Assembly: GCF_018847975.1 (NCBI RefSeq)
Contig: NZ_CP072597.1
Location: 5,495,001-5,559,000 of the forward strand
Direction: 5' to 3'
DNA: 64,000 nt
From: Lysobacter sp. K5869
Lineage (GTDB): Bacteria; Pseudomonadota; Gammaproteobacteria; Xanthomonadales; Xanthomonadaceae
Shown here one piece after another: positions 18,737 to 27,038 of this stretch; within the stretch, counting starts at the first letter, position 1, and each line of letters opens with the position of its first letter. The translations under genes and the position numbers were made by a program. The notes under the pieces are model-generated. The model was not told where the DNA came from, searched no databases, and saw nothing but the letters and a program-made list of their open reading frames with translations.

Positions 18737-19345
18737 ATGAGCGCTCCCAAGAAGGCCGCCCTGGCCTTCGTCCTGACCGTCTTCGCGATCACCTGGATCG
18801 CGCCGAAGAGCCCGTTCGAGCAAGCCATGCACAGCGCGCTGACCGTGGTCGGCCTGCTCTGGCTGTGGCGCCACGACCGCCGCTGGCCGCTGCGCGACGC
18901 GCATTTCCTCGCCATCTGCGGCTTCATGACGCTGCACTGCGTCGCCGCGCGCTGGCTGTATTCCTACGTGCCCTACGATCAGTGGATCCAATGGCTCACC
19001 GGCGGCTGGTCGCTGGACCGCGCGTTCGGCTTCCAGCGCAACCACTTCGACCGGCTGATCCATTTCCTCTACGGCGCCTGCTTCGCGCCGGCGCTGCGCG
19101 AGTACCTCCGCCAGCGCTGGCCGGCGCTGAGCGCGGGGCAGGCCTTCGTCCTCGCGGTGGCCGCGATCATGTGCACCAGCCTGATCTACGAATGGTTCGA
19201 GTGGGCCATCGCCCTGACTATGTCGCCGCAGGACGCGGAGTCCTACAACGGCCAGCAAGGCGACGTGTGGGACGCGCACACCGACATGTTTCTTGCCACA
19301 CTGGGCTCGCTCGCCGCCTGGCCGCGCAAGCGCGCCGCCGGCTGA
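18737..19345 (+). CDS. DUF2238 (YjdF-like) inner-membrane protein
   Basis: A 202-residue integral membrane protein with about five hydrophobic segments. RNHFDRLIHFLYGACFAPALRE and the C-terminal QGDVWDAHTDMFLATLGS are hallmark blocks of the DUF2238/YjdF family, whose function is unknown. The ATG at 18737 has AAGGA just before it; an in-frame ATG at 18719 is possible but has no ribosome site. It opens a run of small membrane genes in the accessory block. Confidence 0.8.
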   Translation: MSAPKKAALAFVLTVFAITWIAPKSPFEQAMHSALTVVGLLWLWRHDRRWPLRDAHFLAICGFMTLHCVAARWLYSYVPYDQWIQWLTGGWSLDRAFGFQRNHFDRLIHFLYGACFAPALREYLRQRWPALSAGQAFVLAVAAIMCTSLIYEWFEWAIALTMSPQDAESYNGQQGDVWDAHTDMFLATLGSLAAWPRKRAAG

Positions 19346-19393
19346 GCCCACGGGTTTCCGCTGCCCTGGACCGCTTCCGAGGAACCGCGCGCC

Positions 19394-19831
19394 ATGAACG
19401 ATCCGCTGCCGTCCGCCGCCGCGCCGAGCGCGCCGCCGTCTAAAGACGCCGCCCATCTCGATCTGATCGGCGTCTTCTATTACGTGCTCGCCGCCATCGC
19501 GGCGTTGTTCTCGCTGTTTCCGCTGATCCACGTGACCATGGGCGCGGCGATGATTTCCGGCGCGTTCGACCAGCCCGGCAACGGCGCGCCGCCGCAGATC
19601 GTGGGTTGGCTGTTCCTGGTCATGGGCGCGATCTTCATCCTCGTCGGCATGGCCTTCGCCGCGAGCATGGCGCTCGCCGGCCGACGCTTGCGGCAACGCC
19701 GCAGCTACACGCTGTGCCTGGTGCTGGCCGCGCTGAGCTGCATGTTCATGCCCTTCGGCACCGTAATCGGCGTCTTGGCCTTGGTGCTGCTGGTGAAACC
19801 CGAAGTCAAAGCGATGTTCGCCCCTGCCTGA
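19394..19831 (+). CDS. Small membrane protein, tandem paralogue 1
   Basis: A 145-residue protein I do not recognise. A Pro/Ala/Ser-rich N-terminus is followed by HLDLIGVFYYVLAAIAAL, then two or three more membrane segments separated by a basic loop GRRLRQRRSY, ending in MPFGTVIGVLALVLL. The next gene has the same plan (HLQVLSIFYYILAALGAL, AQRLRQRRGR, PLGTVLGVFTFVVL), so the pair arose by duplication. The genes are 21 bases apart and probably co-transcribed. No function can be assigned. Confidence 0.75.
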   Translation: MNDPLPSAAAPSAPPSKDAAHLDLIGVFYYVLAAIAALFSLFPLIHVTMGAAMISGAFDQPGNGAPPQIVGWLFLVMGAIFILVGMAFAASMALAGRRLRQRRSYTLCLVLAALSCMFMPFGTVIGVLALVLLVKPEVKAMFAPA

Positions 19832-19852
19832 TCCATGCGCCCGGACCACGCC

Positions 19853-20263
19853 ATGAACGCCCCTGCCGCCGACACGACCGCCGCCACCGACGCCAGCCAT
19901 CTGCAGGTGCTGTCGATCTTCTATTACATCCTCGCCGCCCTCGGCGCGCTGTCGCTGCCGGTGGCCGGCGTGATGGCCGCGGTGATGTTGAACATTCCCA
20001 ACCCGAACGCATCGGTGAACTTCCCGGAAGGGCGGGCGTATGCGCTGGGCCTGCTGGCCCTACTGGTGGCGGTCAATGTGGCCTTCGGCGTGGTGTCCTA
20101 CCTCGCCGCCCAGCGCTTGCGCCAACGCCGCGGCCGCAAGCTCTGCCAGATCGCCGCCGCCCTGACCTGCCTGTCGTTTCCGTTGGGCACCGTGCTGGGC
20201 GTGTTCACCTTCGTCGTGCTGAACCGGCCCTCGGTGCGGGCGGCGTTCGACGCGCCGCGCTGA
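19853..20263 (+). CDS. Small membrane protein, tandem paralogue 2
   Basis: A 136-residue paralogue of the preceding protein with the same order of segments: a soluble N-terminus, FYYILAALGAL, a second hydrophobic stretch, the basic RLRQRRGRKLC loop and a C-terminal hydrophobic stretch ending VVLNRPSVRAAF. An ATG 18 bases upstream (19835) would add six residues. Function unknown; it may form a hetero-oligomer with its neighbour. Confidence 0.75.
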   Translation: MNAPAADTTAATDASHLQVLSIFYYILAALGALSLPVAGVMAAVMLNIPNPNASVNFPEGRAYALGLLALLVAVNVAFGVVSYLAAQRLRQRRGRKLCQIAAALTCLSFPLGTVLGVFTFVVLNRPSVRAAFDAPR

Positions 20264-20334
20264 CGCCCGCCGCCCGCGGGGCGCCCCGCGCGGCCGATCC
20301 GCCGCCCCGGAAAGCCTGAACGACAACCCGCCGA

Positions 20335-20359
20335 ACTAGACAGGTCCACCCGCCTGTCC
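20335..20359 (+). promoter_or_regulatory. Operator copy 1 (phosphonatase-like operon)
   Basis: ACTAGACAGGTC (20335-20346), nine bases, then GTCC (20356-20359). Within it GACAGG and CCTGTC form an inverted repeat with an 8-base spacer. The 3' GTCC at the same distance is shared with the copies at 30099 and 31404. It starts 95 bases before the hydrolase ATG. Binding by the GntR protein encoded at 29313-30074 is an inference. Confidence 0.8.
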
Positions 20360-20429
20360 CCGCCGTGTCATCACCGGGTTGCGCCCGGTGCCCAAGCTGG
20401 AAGCCTGTCCCGCAGCGCCTCCGGCTTCC

Positions 20430-21119
20430 ATGAACTACCGTCTCGCTCTGTTCGATATCGCCGGCACCACCGTGTCGGATCCGGGTTTCGTCGCCGAGGC
20501 CTTCGTCGGCGCGATGACCGCCGCCGGCCATCCCATCGAGGCGGAGACCTGCCGCGCGCTGATGGGCTACCGCAAGCCCGAAGCGATCGCGCGCCTGCTC
20601 GGCGAGTCGGCGACGCCGGCGAAGATCGAGGCGATCCACGACGATTTCGTCGCGCGCATGCTGCGCTGCTACCGCGAGCGGCCCGGCGTGGCGCCGCTGC
20701 CGGGCGCGGAATCGACCTTCGCCCTGCTGCGCGCGCACGGCATCAAGGTCGCGCTGAACACCGGGTTCTCGCGCGACATCGCCGAGGCCATCGTCGCGCG
20801 GTTGGACTGGCACGGCCGCATCGACGCGCTGATCGCCAGCGACGAGGTGCCGCAGGGCCGCCCCGCGCCGCACATGGCCCAGGCGCTGCTGCGCCGCTTC
20901 GGCATCGACGACGCGGCCGCGCTGGTCAAGATCGGCGACACCGAGGTCGACATCGGCGAAGGCCGCAACGCCGGTGCCGGCCTGGTGGTCGCGGTGACCA
21001 CCGGCGCGTTCGCCCGCGCCGAACTGGAGCCGTATCGCCCCGACGCCATCGTCGATTCGCTGTTCGAGCTGCCGGCGCTGCTCGGCATCGACGCCGCCGT
21101 GCGCGACGACGCCGCATGA
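20430..21119 (+). CDS. Phosphonatase-like HAD hydrolase (PhnX-related)
   Basis: A 229-residue HAD-superfamily protein. The N-terminal motif is DIAGTTV with nucleophile Asp9, the DxAGT form peculiar to phosphonoacetaldehyde hydrolase and its sister clade (TIGR03351). Cap residue Lys49, in MGYRKPEAI, aligns with the Schiff-base lysine of PhnX, so C-P bond cleavage of a 2-oxoethylphosphonate is plausible. That sister clade is known to occur without the transaminase PhnW and next to FAD-dependent amine oxidases, as found here. The stop overlaps the transporter start. The operator at 20335 precedes it. Confidence 0.85.
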   Translation: MNYRLALFDIAGTTVSDPGFVAEAFVGAMTAAGHPIEAETCRALMGYRKPEAIARLLGESATPAKIEAIHDDFVARMLRCYRERPGVAPLPGAESTFALLRAHGIKVALNTGFSRDIAEAIVARLDWHGRIDALIASDEVPQGRPAPHMAQALLRRFGIDDAAALVKIGDTEVDIGEGRNAGAGLVVAVTTGAFARAELEPYRPDAIVDSLFELPALLGIDAAVRDDAA

Positions 21120-22405
21120 AAGCGCGCGTTTCCGCCGAGACGCTGCAATCCTGGCGGGTGACCCTGCTCGCCGGCGGCGCGGCGCTGATGGCGTACGCGA
21201 GCATGTACGCGTTCCGCAAGCCGTTCGCCGCGGCCTCGTTCCACGGCCAGCAGTGGTTGGACGTGGACTACAAGGTCTGGCTGGTGGTCGCGCAGATCCT
21301 CGGCTACATGTGCAGCAAGTTCCTCGGCATCGGCGTGATCGGCGGCCTGCGCCGCGAACGCCGCGCGCCGCTGATGCTGGTGTTGATCGGCAGCGCGTGG
21401 CTGGCCTTGCTCGGCTTCGCCGTGGTGCCGGCGCCTTGGAACATCCCGTTCCTGTTCCTCAACGGCCTGCCGCTGGGCATGGTCTGGGGTCTGGTCTTCA
21501 GCTATCTGGAAGGCCGCCGCACCACCGAGGCGATGGGCGCGATCCTGGCGTCGAGCTTCATCATGGCCTCGGGCATCGTCAAAAGCGTCGGCAAGTGGCT
21601 GCTGCTCAGCGGCGTGAACGAATTCTGGATGCCGTTCCTGACCGGCCTGCTGTTCGTGCCGCCGCTGCTGATCGCGCTGCGCCTGCTCGAACGCGTGCCC
21701 GCGCCCGACGCGGCCGACCGCGCCGCGCGCAGCGAGCGCTTGCCGATGAGCCGGGCCGAGCGCTTGGCGTTCGTGCGGCGCTTCCTGCCGGGCTTGGCGC
21801 TGATGATCGGCTGCTATGTCGCGCTGACCGTGGTGCGCGATTTCCGCGACAACTTCGAGGCGGAATTGTTCGCGGACCTCGGCTACGGCAACAACGCCGG
21901 CGTGTTCGCGCTGATCGAAACGCCGGTCGCCTTGGCCGTTCTCGCGTTGACCGCGGGGCTGACGTGGTTCCGCGACAACCTGCGCGGGCTGATGGCGCTG
22001 CACGGATTGATGTTCGCCGGCCTGATGGTCGCCGGCATCGCCACCCTCGCCTACCGCGCCGGCGCGCTGCCGCCGCTGTGGTGGCTGGCCTTGGTCGGCT
22101 TCGGTCTGTATCTGGCCTACGTGCCGTTCAACTGCGTGTTCTACGAACGCTTGATCGCGACCTTCCGCGTCGCCGGCAACGTCGGTTTCCTGATGTACCT
22201 GTCCGATGCCTTCGGCTATCTGGGCAGCGTCGCGGTGCTGCTGGCCAAGGAATTCTCCGGCCTGCAGCTGTCGTGGACCCAGTTCTTCGCCCAGATCGTG
22301 CTCGCGCTGAGCGCGGTCGGCGGCGCCTGCCTGTTGGCTTCGGCCGTGTATTTCCACCACCGCGCCAGCCGCCGCGCCGATGCGCCGGCGCTGGCGCCCG
22401 TCTGA
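21116..22405 (+). CDS. MFS transporter, DUF5690 / organophosphate-antiporter-like
   Basis: A 429-residue major-facilitator protein with about 12 membrane segments. ASMYAFRKPF in the first segment resembles the YxxRKxF motif of organophosphate:phosphate antiporters such as GlpT and UhpT. FLFLNGLPLGMVWGLVFSYLEGRRTTE is typical of the DUF5690 group. It is translationally coupled to the phosphonatase-like hydrolase and followed by the FAD oxidase gene, so import of a phosphonate substrate across the inner membrane is the natural inference; no member I know of has a proven substrate. Confidence 0.8.
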   Translation: MKARVSAETLQSWRVTLLAGGAALMAYASMYAFRKPFAAASFHGQQWLDVDYKVWLVVAQILGYMCSKFLGIGVIGGLRRERRAPLMLVLIGSAWLALLGFAVVPAPWNIPFLFLNGLPLGMVWGLVFSYLEGRRTTEAMGAILASSFIMASGIVKSVGKWLLLSGVNEFWMPFLTGLLFVPPLLIALRLLERVPAPDAADRAARSERLPMSRAERLAFVRRFLPGLALMIGCYVALTVVRDFRDNFEAELFADLGYGNNAGVFALIETPVALAVLALTAGLTWFRDNLRGLMALHGLMFAGLMVAGIATLAYRAGALPPLWWLALVGFGLYLAYVPFNCVFYERLIATFRVAGNVGFLMYLSDAFGYLGSVAVLLAKEFSGLQLSWTQFFAQIVLALSAVGGACLLASAVYFHHRASRRADAPALAPV

Positions 22406-22429
22406 CCGCTTCGACCCACTCATTCCCGC

Positions 22430-23584
22430 ATGAAAACTGATTCCGTACTCGTCGTCGGCGCCGGCATCGTCGGCCTCGCCATCGCCCGCGCGCTCGCCGT
22501 GCGCGGCCACCGCGTCACCGTGCTGGAGCGCTACGACCGCGCGGTCGGCGCCTCGGTGCGCAACTTCGGCATGATCTGGCCGATCGGCGTCACCAACGGC
22601 GCCGCCTACGAGCGCGCGCTGCGCTCGCGCGCGATCTGGCAAGAAGTGATCGACGGCGCGAAGCTGTGGCACGACCCTTGCGGTTCGCTGCACGTGGCCT
22701 ACGCGCAGGACGAATGGGAGGTGCTGGCGCAATACGCCGACGCCAACCGCGCGCTGCGCCCGTGTTCGCTGCTCGGCCGCGACGAGGCCTTGGCGATCTC
22801 GCCGGCCCTGGTCGGCGGCGGCCTGCGCGGCGCGCTGTTCAACCGCGACGAAATGCTGGTCGATCCGCGCGAGGCCCTCGCCGCGCTGCCGGGTTATCTG
22901 CACGAGCGCTACGGCGTCGAATTCCATTGGCGCACGCCGGTCACCGCGGTGGAAACCGGCCGCGTCCATTCCGGCACCCGCCGCTTCGACGCCGACCGCG
23001 TGTTCGTGTGCAGCGGCCCGGAGTTCGAGCAACTGTTCCCGCAGCTCTACGCCGCCGCGCCGCTGACCCGCTGCAAGCTGCAGATGCTGCGGCTGGCGCC
23101 GCCGGCCGGCGATCTGCGCCTGGGCGCGGCGCTGTGCGGCGGCTTGTCGCTGGTGCATTACGCCGGCTTCCAGCAGGCCGCCGACGTGGCGCCGCTGCGC
23201 GCGCGCTATCAAGCGCAGTACGGCGAACTGATCGAGCTGGGCATCCACGTGATGGCCGCGCAGAACGGCCGCGGCGAGATCACCGTCGGCGATTCGCACG
23301 TCTACGCCCACACCCACGATCCGTTCGACGAGCACGCGATCAACGCCCAGGTGCTCGATTACCTGTCCGGCTTCCTGCGCCTGCCCGATCCGCGCCCGAT
23401 CCAGACCTGGCACGGCATCTATCCCAAGCTCACCGACGGCAGCAGCGAATTCGTCGCCGAACCGCTGCCGGGCGTGACCATCGTCAACGCCGTCGGCGGC
23501 GGCGGCCTGGGCATGACCTTGAGCTTCGGGCTGGCCGAGGAGATCGTCGACGGCCGCTACGGCGCGGTGCGGCGCGCGGCCTGA
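22430..23584 (+). CDS. FAD-dependent aminophosphonate oxidase-like protein (TIGR03364 family)
   Basis: A 384-residue DadA/glycine-oxidase-type flavoprotein. The N-terminal dinucleotide fold is VVGAGIVGLAIARALAVRGH with the ERYDRAVGASVRNFGMIWP block of the TIGR03364 group, and the C-terminal FAD motif is NAVGGGGLGMTLSFGLAEEI. This family is known to co-occur with phosphonatase-like hydrolases and is thought to deaminate 2-aminoethylphosphonate-like compounds to the aldehyde that the hydrolase cleaves. It lies 24 bases after the transporter gene, completing a three-gene operon. Confidence 0.85.
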   Translation: MKTDSVLVVGAGIVGLAIARALAVRGHRVTVLERYDRAVGASVRNFGMIWPIGVTNGAAYERALRSRAIWQEVIDGAKLWHDPCGSLHVAYAQDEWEVLAQYADANRALRPCSLLGRDEALAISPALVGGGLRGALFNRDEMLVDPREALAALPGYLHERYGVEFHWRTPVTAVETGRVHSGTRRFDADRVFVCSGPEFEQLFPQLYAAAPLTRCKLQMLRLAPPAGDLRLGAALCGGLSLVHYAGFQQAADVAPLRARYQAQYGELIELGIHVMAAQNGRGEITVGDSHVYAHTHDPFDEHAINAQVLDYLSGFLRLPDPRPIQTWHGIYPKLTDGSSEFVAEPLPGVTIVNAVGGGGLGMTLSFGLAEEIVDGRYGAVRRAA

Positions 23585-23617
23585 GTGCGTCGTCGCGGCT
23601 CGGCGCCGCGATCCTTT

Positions 23618-23653
23618 CGCGGGCCATGGCGGCCTGACCCGCCATGGCCCGCG
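23618..23653. terminator. 15-bp perfect hairpin after the phosphonatase-like operon
   Basis: A 15-base arm (23618-23632) and its exact complement (23639-23653) flank a six-base loop, 33 bases after the oxidase stop. No T-tract follows, so it may be a transcript-stabilising or weak terminating structure. From here to 24106 I see no gene. Confidence 0.55.
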
Positions 23654-24106
23654 TCGTCCGCTCCGCTGGCTCCCCCATGGAGCGGCCGGTACCCGCCGGC
23701 GGGCGCGCTGCGCGCCCGGGCCGACCGCGCGGCGCATCCTTGGCCGACGCGGGACGGGCGGCACCTCCGTGTGCCTTGCTTCGACATCGCCGGTGCTTTC
23801 CGTCCGTGCGGCCCGCTGCTCGGAGCGGGCGTCGGGAAACCGCGGCGACGGCGTTCATTTAGCCCAACGACGGCGCGCATGGCGAGGCCTAAGCCGGGAT
23901 CGAACCGGGACAACGTGGGAAGCTTTCGCGCGCGCGGGCGGCGCGCAACGCGCGGCCGCGAACGAGGTCACGCATGCAGCGTGAATCCCGGCAAATTCGC
24001 TCGGATATCGTCCCGCTTTGTGCCCTGGATTTGCTTGGACGCCGCGCGGCGCGGCTCCTAGGCTGACTGCGTCGCGCTCCCCGCGATGCAACCAGGAGAC
24101 TCACCG

Positions 24107-24640
24107 ATGCGCCCGCTCTTCAAGGGAATGACGATCCAGACCGCGACCGTCGCCACGCTGCTGCTCGCCGCCGCGCTCGGCGCCGGCGACGCGTCCGCTC
24201 ACCAGACCAATCCGCAGTGCTATCTCGACGGCGTGCAGATTCGTCCGGTAGTGGAGTTCCGCTTCACTTCCAAGCAAGTCGCCGACTTCCACGCCGCGCT
24301 GCTGCGCCGCCCGCCGGCGCCGGGCGGCACCTGCCCGGCCGGCAAGGGCGCCGCCGGCGGCATGGTGACGCCGCGCTCGTGCGGTCAGGTCGACGACCAT
24401 TGGGACGTGGCGACCAAGATGGCCGCCGAGTACTGCGCGAAAGTGCAGACCGCCGCGCGCGCGACCACGCCGGTGCCGGTCGCCGAAGTGAACGCCCCGG
24501 ACAGCTATAGGGCCGCCGATCACCATCAAAGCTACACCTACAAAGCCGCCACCCCGACCATGCTGGTGCTGCAAGGCATGTGCGTGATCTGCGAGGTGCC
24601 CGCGGTATCGCCCGCGCCGAAGCAAAAGCGCGGCCGCTGA
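24107..24640 (+). CDS. Secreted cysteine-containing protein of unknown function
   Basis: A 177-residue protein with a signal peptide (ATVATLLLAAALGAGDASA, cleavage before HQTNPQC) and an AGGAG ribosome site eight bases before the ATG. The mature part has six cysteines (in PQCYL, GTCPAG, RSCGQ, EYCAK and CVICE), suggesting disulfides in the periplasm or outside. Two histidine-containing patches (DDHWD, DHHQSY) are present. I recognise no family. It is convergent with the TPR-PAS gene. Confidence 0.7.
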   Translation: MRPLFKGMTIQTATVATLLLAAALGAGDASAHQTNPQCYLDGVQIRPVVEFRFTSKQVADFHAALLRRPPAPGGTCPAGKGAAGGMVTPRSCGQVDDHWDVATKMAAEYCAKVQTAARATTPVPVAEVNAPDSYRAADHHQSYTYKAATPTMLVLQGMCVICEVPAVSPAPKQKRGR

Positions 24641-24665
24641 GCCGCGCCGTCCGCCGCAACGCCGT

Positions 24666-26819
24666 TCACACCAGGGCGTTGCGGCGGGTGTAGGCCAGCA
24701 CCGCGTCGACGTGGCGCTGCAGTTCGCCGCGCACGCTTTCTTCCAGCGCGCATTCGGCCAGCACGTAATAGCCCGAGCGCAGCACGTCGCGCCAACGCGG
24801 TTGGCGCGGCAGCTTGGACAGGCTCAGATACCGCTCCATCGCCCGCGCGCGCAGGCGGCCGTCGTCGACGGTGACGCGCCAGATGCGGCTCTTTTCCGCC
24901 AGCTCCAAGCGGCCCTGGCCGGTGCTGCGCTCCCAGGCTTCGACCACCGCCAGCATCAGTTCGACCAAGGCGCGGCGGAACGAATGGCGCAAGGCTTCGT
25001 CGCCCGGCGCGGCCGGTTCGTCGCCCAATTCGATCGCGTCGGCGGCTCCGGCGGCTCCGGCGGCTTCGACCGCCGCGGGCGCGACAGCCGCGGCGGCGCG
25101 TTGCAGTCCGAGCACGATCGATCCCTCGCCCTGCCCGCTTTCGCTCAGCTGCGCCTGCAAGCGTTCGCCGCCGAACGAGAACGCCAGCGTCTGCGGCGCC
25201 GACGATTCTTCCAAATGCTCCAGCGCTTGGGCGAAGCGGCGCGCGTCCTCGCCGATGAGCAAGTCGCCGAAGCCGCGCCCCGCCACCGGCGCGGCCGCGC
25301 CGGGCTGCACCAGTTCGCTGGCGGCGCGGTTGGCGGCGAGCACTTGCCCGGCGCCGTCGAGCACCAGCACCGCGTCTTCGCGGCTGTCCAGCGCGGCTTG
25401 CAGGCGCGCGCGGTCGACGCCGAGTTCGTCGGCGGCGCGGCGGTAGTAATCGATCTCCTCGTCCAGGCGCGCGCGCCGCGCCGCCTCGGCAACGCGCGCG
25501 CGTTGCTGGCGACGTAGGAAGAACACGGTCACGCCGAGCAGCGCGGCCAAGGCCGAGACCACGGTCAGCCACAGCGCCAGACTGCGCACGCGGTTCTGCG
25601 CGGCCAGCGCGGCGATGGTGCGGTCGCGCTCGGCGGTTTCGAAGCGCAGTTGCAGCCACTTGGTTTCGCGGTCGTAGCGCGCCTCGCGCAGGGCGAGCGC
25701 GGCGGCGTCCGATTCGCGCAGCGCGGCCATCGCCTGCGGCCATTCGCCCAGCGCCTCGTGCGCGGCGGCGAGTTCGGCCAGCAGCGTCGGGCGGTCGCTG
25801 TCGCGCGGCGCCAGCGCGCGCAGCGCGGCGGCGGCGCGGTCGCGCGCGGCGCGCGGCTGGCCGCGCGCCAGGTCCGTGCGCACCGCCTGCAATTGCAGCG
25901 GCGCCGGCACGAGTTCGCCGTCGGCCGCCGACACCGCCTCCAAGCCGCTGTCGACCCAGCGCTGCGCCGCGGCGGCGTCCTCGCGCAGCAGCGCGGCGCG
26001 CGCCAGTTCGGCGTAGGTGCGCTGCAGGTATTTGCGGTTGTCCCGGTTCGCCGCGAATTCGTCGCGCGCTTGCAGCAGCAGCGCTTCGCCGCCGCGCAAG
26101 TCGCCGCTGTCGAGCAACGCGGCGCCCCAGGATTCCAGGGTGTGCGCGGCTTCGACGAGGTTGCCGGCGGCGCGGTGGATCTCGCGGGCCTGCCGGTAAT
26201 AGCGCACCGCGCCGGACAGATCGCCCTGGCCGCGATAGATTTCGGCGAGGTTGTTGAGCGGACGCGCGACCTCGTTGCCGGGCAGGCCGCGCAACAGGCC
26301 GAGGCTGGCGGTCTGCGCCTGCACCGCGCCGCGCACATCGCCCAGGCGCAGCAGCGCGGCGCCGATGTTGCCCCAGCTCTTGCCTTGGGCGAGCCGGTTC
26401 TCCGAGCGCTCGGCCAGGGCCAGCGCGCGCTTGAACCAACCCAGCGCTTCCACCGGGCATTCGCTGTGGAATTCGAGCACGCCGCGTTGGCGCGCCAGCT
26501 CCTGCGCGACCGGCGGCGCCGGCGCGGCGCCGGCGGTCGCTTCGGCGCAGTCGAGCGCGCGCGCGGCATCGGCGTAGCGCGCGCCGTCCTGGTCCGCGCG
26601 ACTGCGCTTGTACAACTGCGCCAGCAGCGCCGACTCGTCGCCGCCGGGTTCCAGGCCGTAGTCGCGCAAGCATTGCGCCGGATCCGGCAGCACCGCGGCC
26701 GCGCTGGCGCACACCGGCGCGGGCGTCGCCACGACGTTGCCGCCCGCCACGACCGCGCCGCTGAGCGACCACAACACCGCCGACACCATCGCCCCGCGCC
26801 CGATCCGATCCTTAGCCAC
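24666..26819 (-). CDS. TPR-PAS membrane sensor protein with unknown output domain
   Basis: A 717-residue protein. After an N-terminal signal or anchor (AMVSAVLWSLSGAVVAGG) comes a periplasmic stretch of tetratricopeptide-like repeats (about residues 40-400, for example SWGNIGAALLRLGDVRGAVQAQ). A membrane segment (ALWLTVVSALAALLGVTVFFL, about 411-436), a short coiled coil and a PAS domain follow (about 470-570, ALDSREDAVLVLDGAGQVLAANRAA). The last 150 residues include LELAEKSRIWRVTVDDGRLRARAMERYL, which I cannot match to a kinase, cyclase or DNA-binding fold. The GTG at 26819 has GGGAG upstream; an upstream frame to 26888 exists. Confidence 0.75.
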   Translation of the reverse strand: MAKDRIGRGAMVSAVLWSLSGAVVAGGNVVATPAPVCASAAAVLPDPAQCLRDYGLEPGGDESALLAQLYKRSRADQDGARYADAARALDCAEATAGAAPAPPVAQELARQRGVLEFHSECPVEALGWFKRALALAERSENRLAQGKSWGNIGAALLRLGDVRGAVQAQTASLGLLRGLPGNEVARPLNNLAEIYRGQGDLSGAVRYYRQAREIHRAAGNLVEAAHTLESWGAALLDSGDLRGGEALLLQARDEFAANRDNRKYLQRTYAELARAALLREDAAAAQRWVDSGLEAVSAADGELVPAPLQLQAVRTDLARGQPRAARDRAAAALRALAPRDSDRPTLLAELAAAHEALGEWPQAMAALRESDAAALALREARYDRETKWLQLRFETAERDRTIAALAAQNRVRSLALWLTVVSALAALLGVTVFFLRRQQRARVAEAARRARLDEEIDYYRRAADELGVDRARLQAALDSREDAVLVLDGAGQVLAANRAASELVQPGAAAPVAGRGFGDLLIGEDARRFAQALEHLEESSAPQTLAFSFGGERLQAQLSESGQGEGSIVLGLQRAAAAVAPAAVEAAGAAGAADAIELGDEPAAPGDEALRHSFRRALVELMLAVVEAWERSTGQGRLELAEKSRIWRVTVDDGRLRARAMERYLSLSKLPRQPRWRDVLRSGYYVLAECALEESVRGELQRHVDAVLAYTRRNALV

Positions 26820-27038
26820 TGCCCGCTCCCGTTTTCCCCTGACGGAAGCTTTGCCGATCCCGGCGCGAAGCGGAAGCGAGGCGGGCACGCGCGATCGCCA
26901 CAGAAACCTGAACCAACGCGAGCGAAATCACACTCGGCATGGACTTCAATCGCAATCGCGCGAACCGGGGCATCGCGCCCCGATCCGATGCCGCCGCGCG
27001 CCGCCGCGCCGCAACCTCCGGCGCGGCGGCGCACGTTC

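Noticed and set aside
20335..20359. Reading the ACTAGACAGGTC element as an extracytoplasmic-function sigma promoter
   Set aside because: The GTCC resembles some -10 motifs, but the spacing to any AAC-type -35 is too short, and a GntR gene with the same element at its own start favours an operator.
20430..21119. Calling the hydrolase true PhnX
   Set aside because: Key residues agree, but no PhnW transaminase is present and the FAD-oxidase neighbour fits the sister clade; kept as phosphonatase-like.
23654..24106. Several short open frames in the gap after the FAD oxidase
   Set aside because: No ribosome sites, poor composition and conflicting frames; no gene supported.
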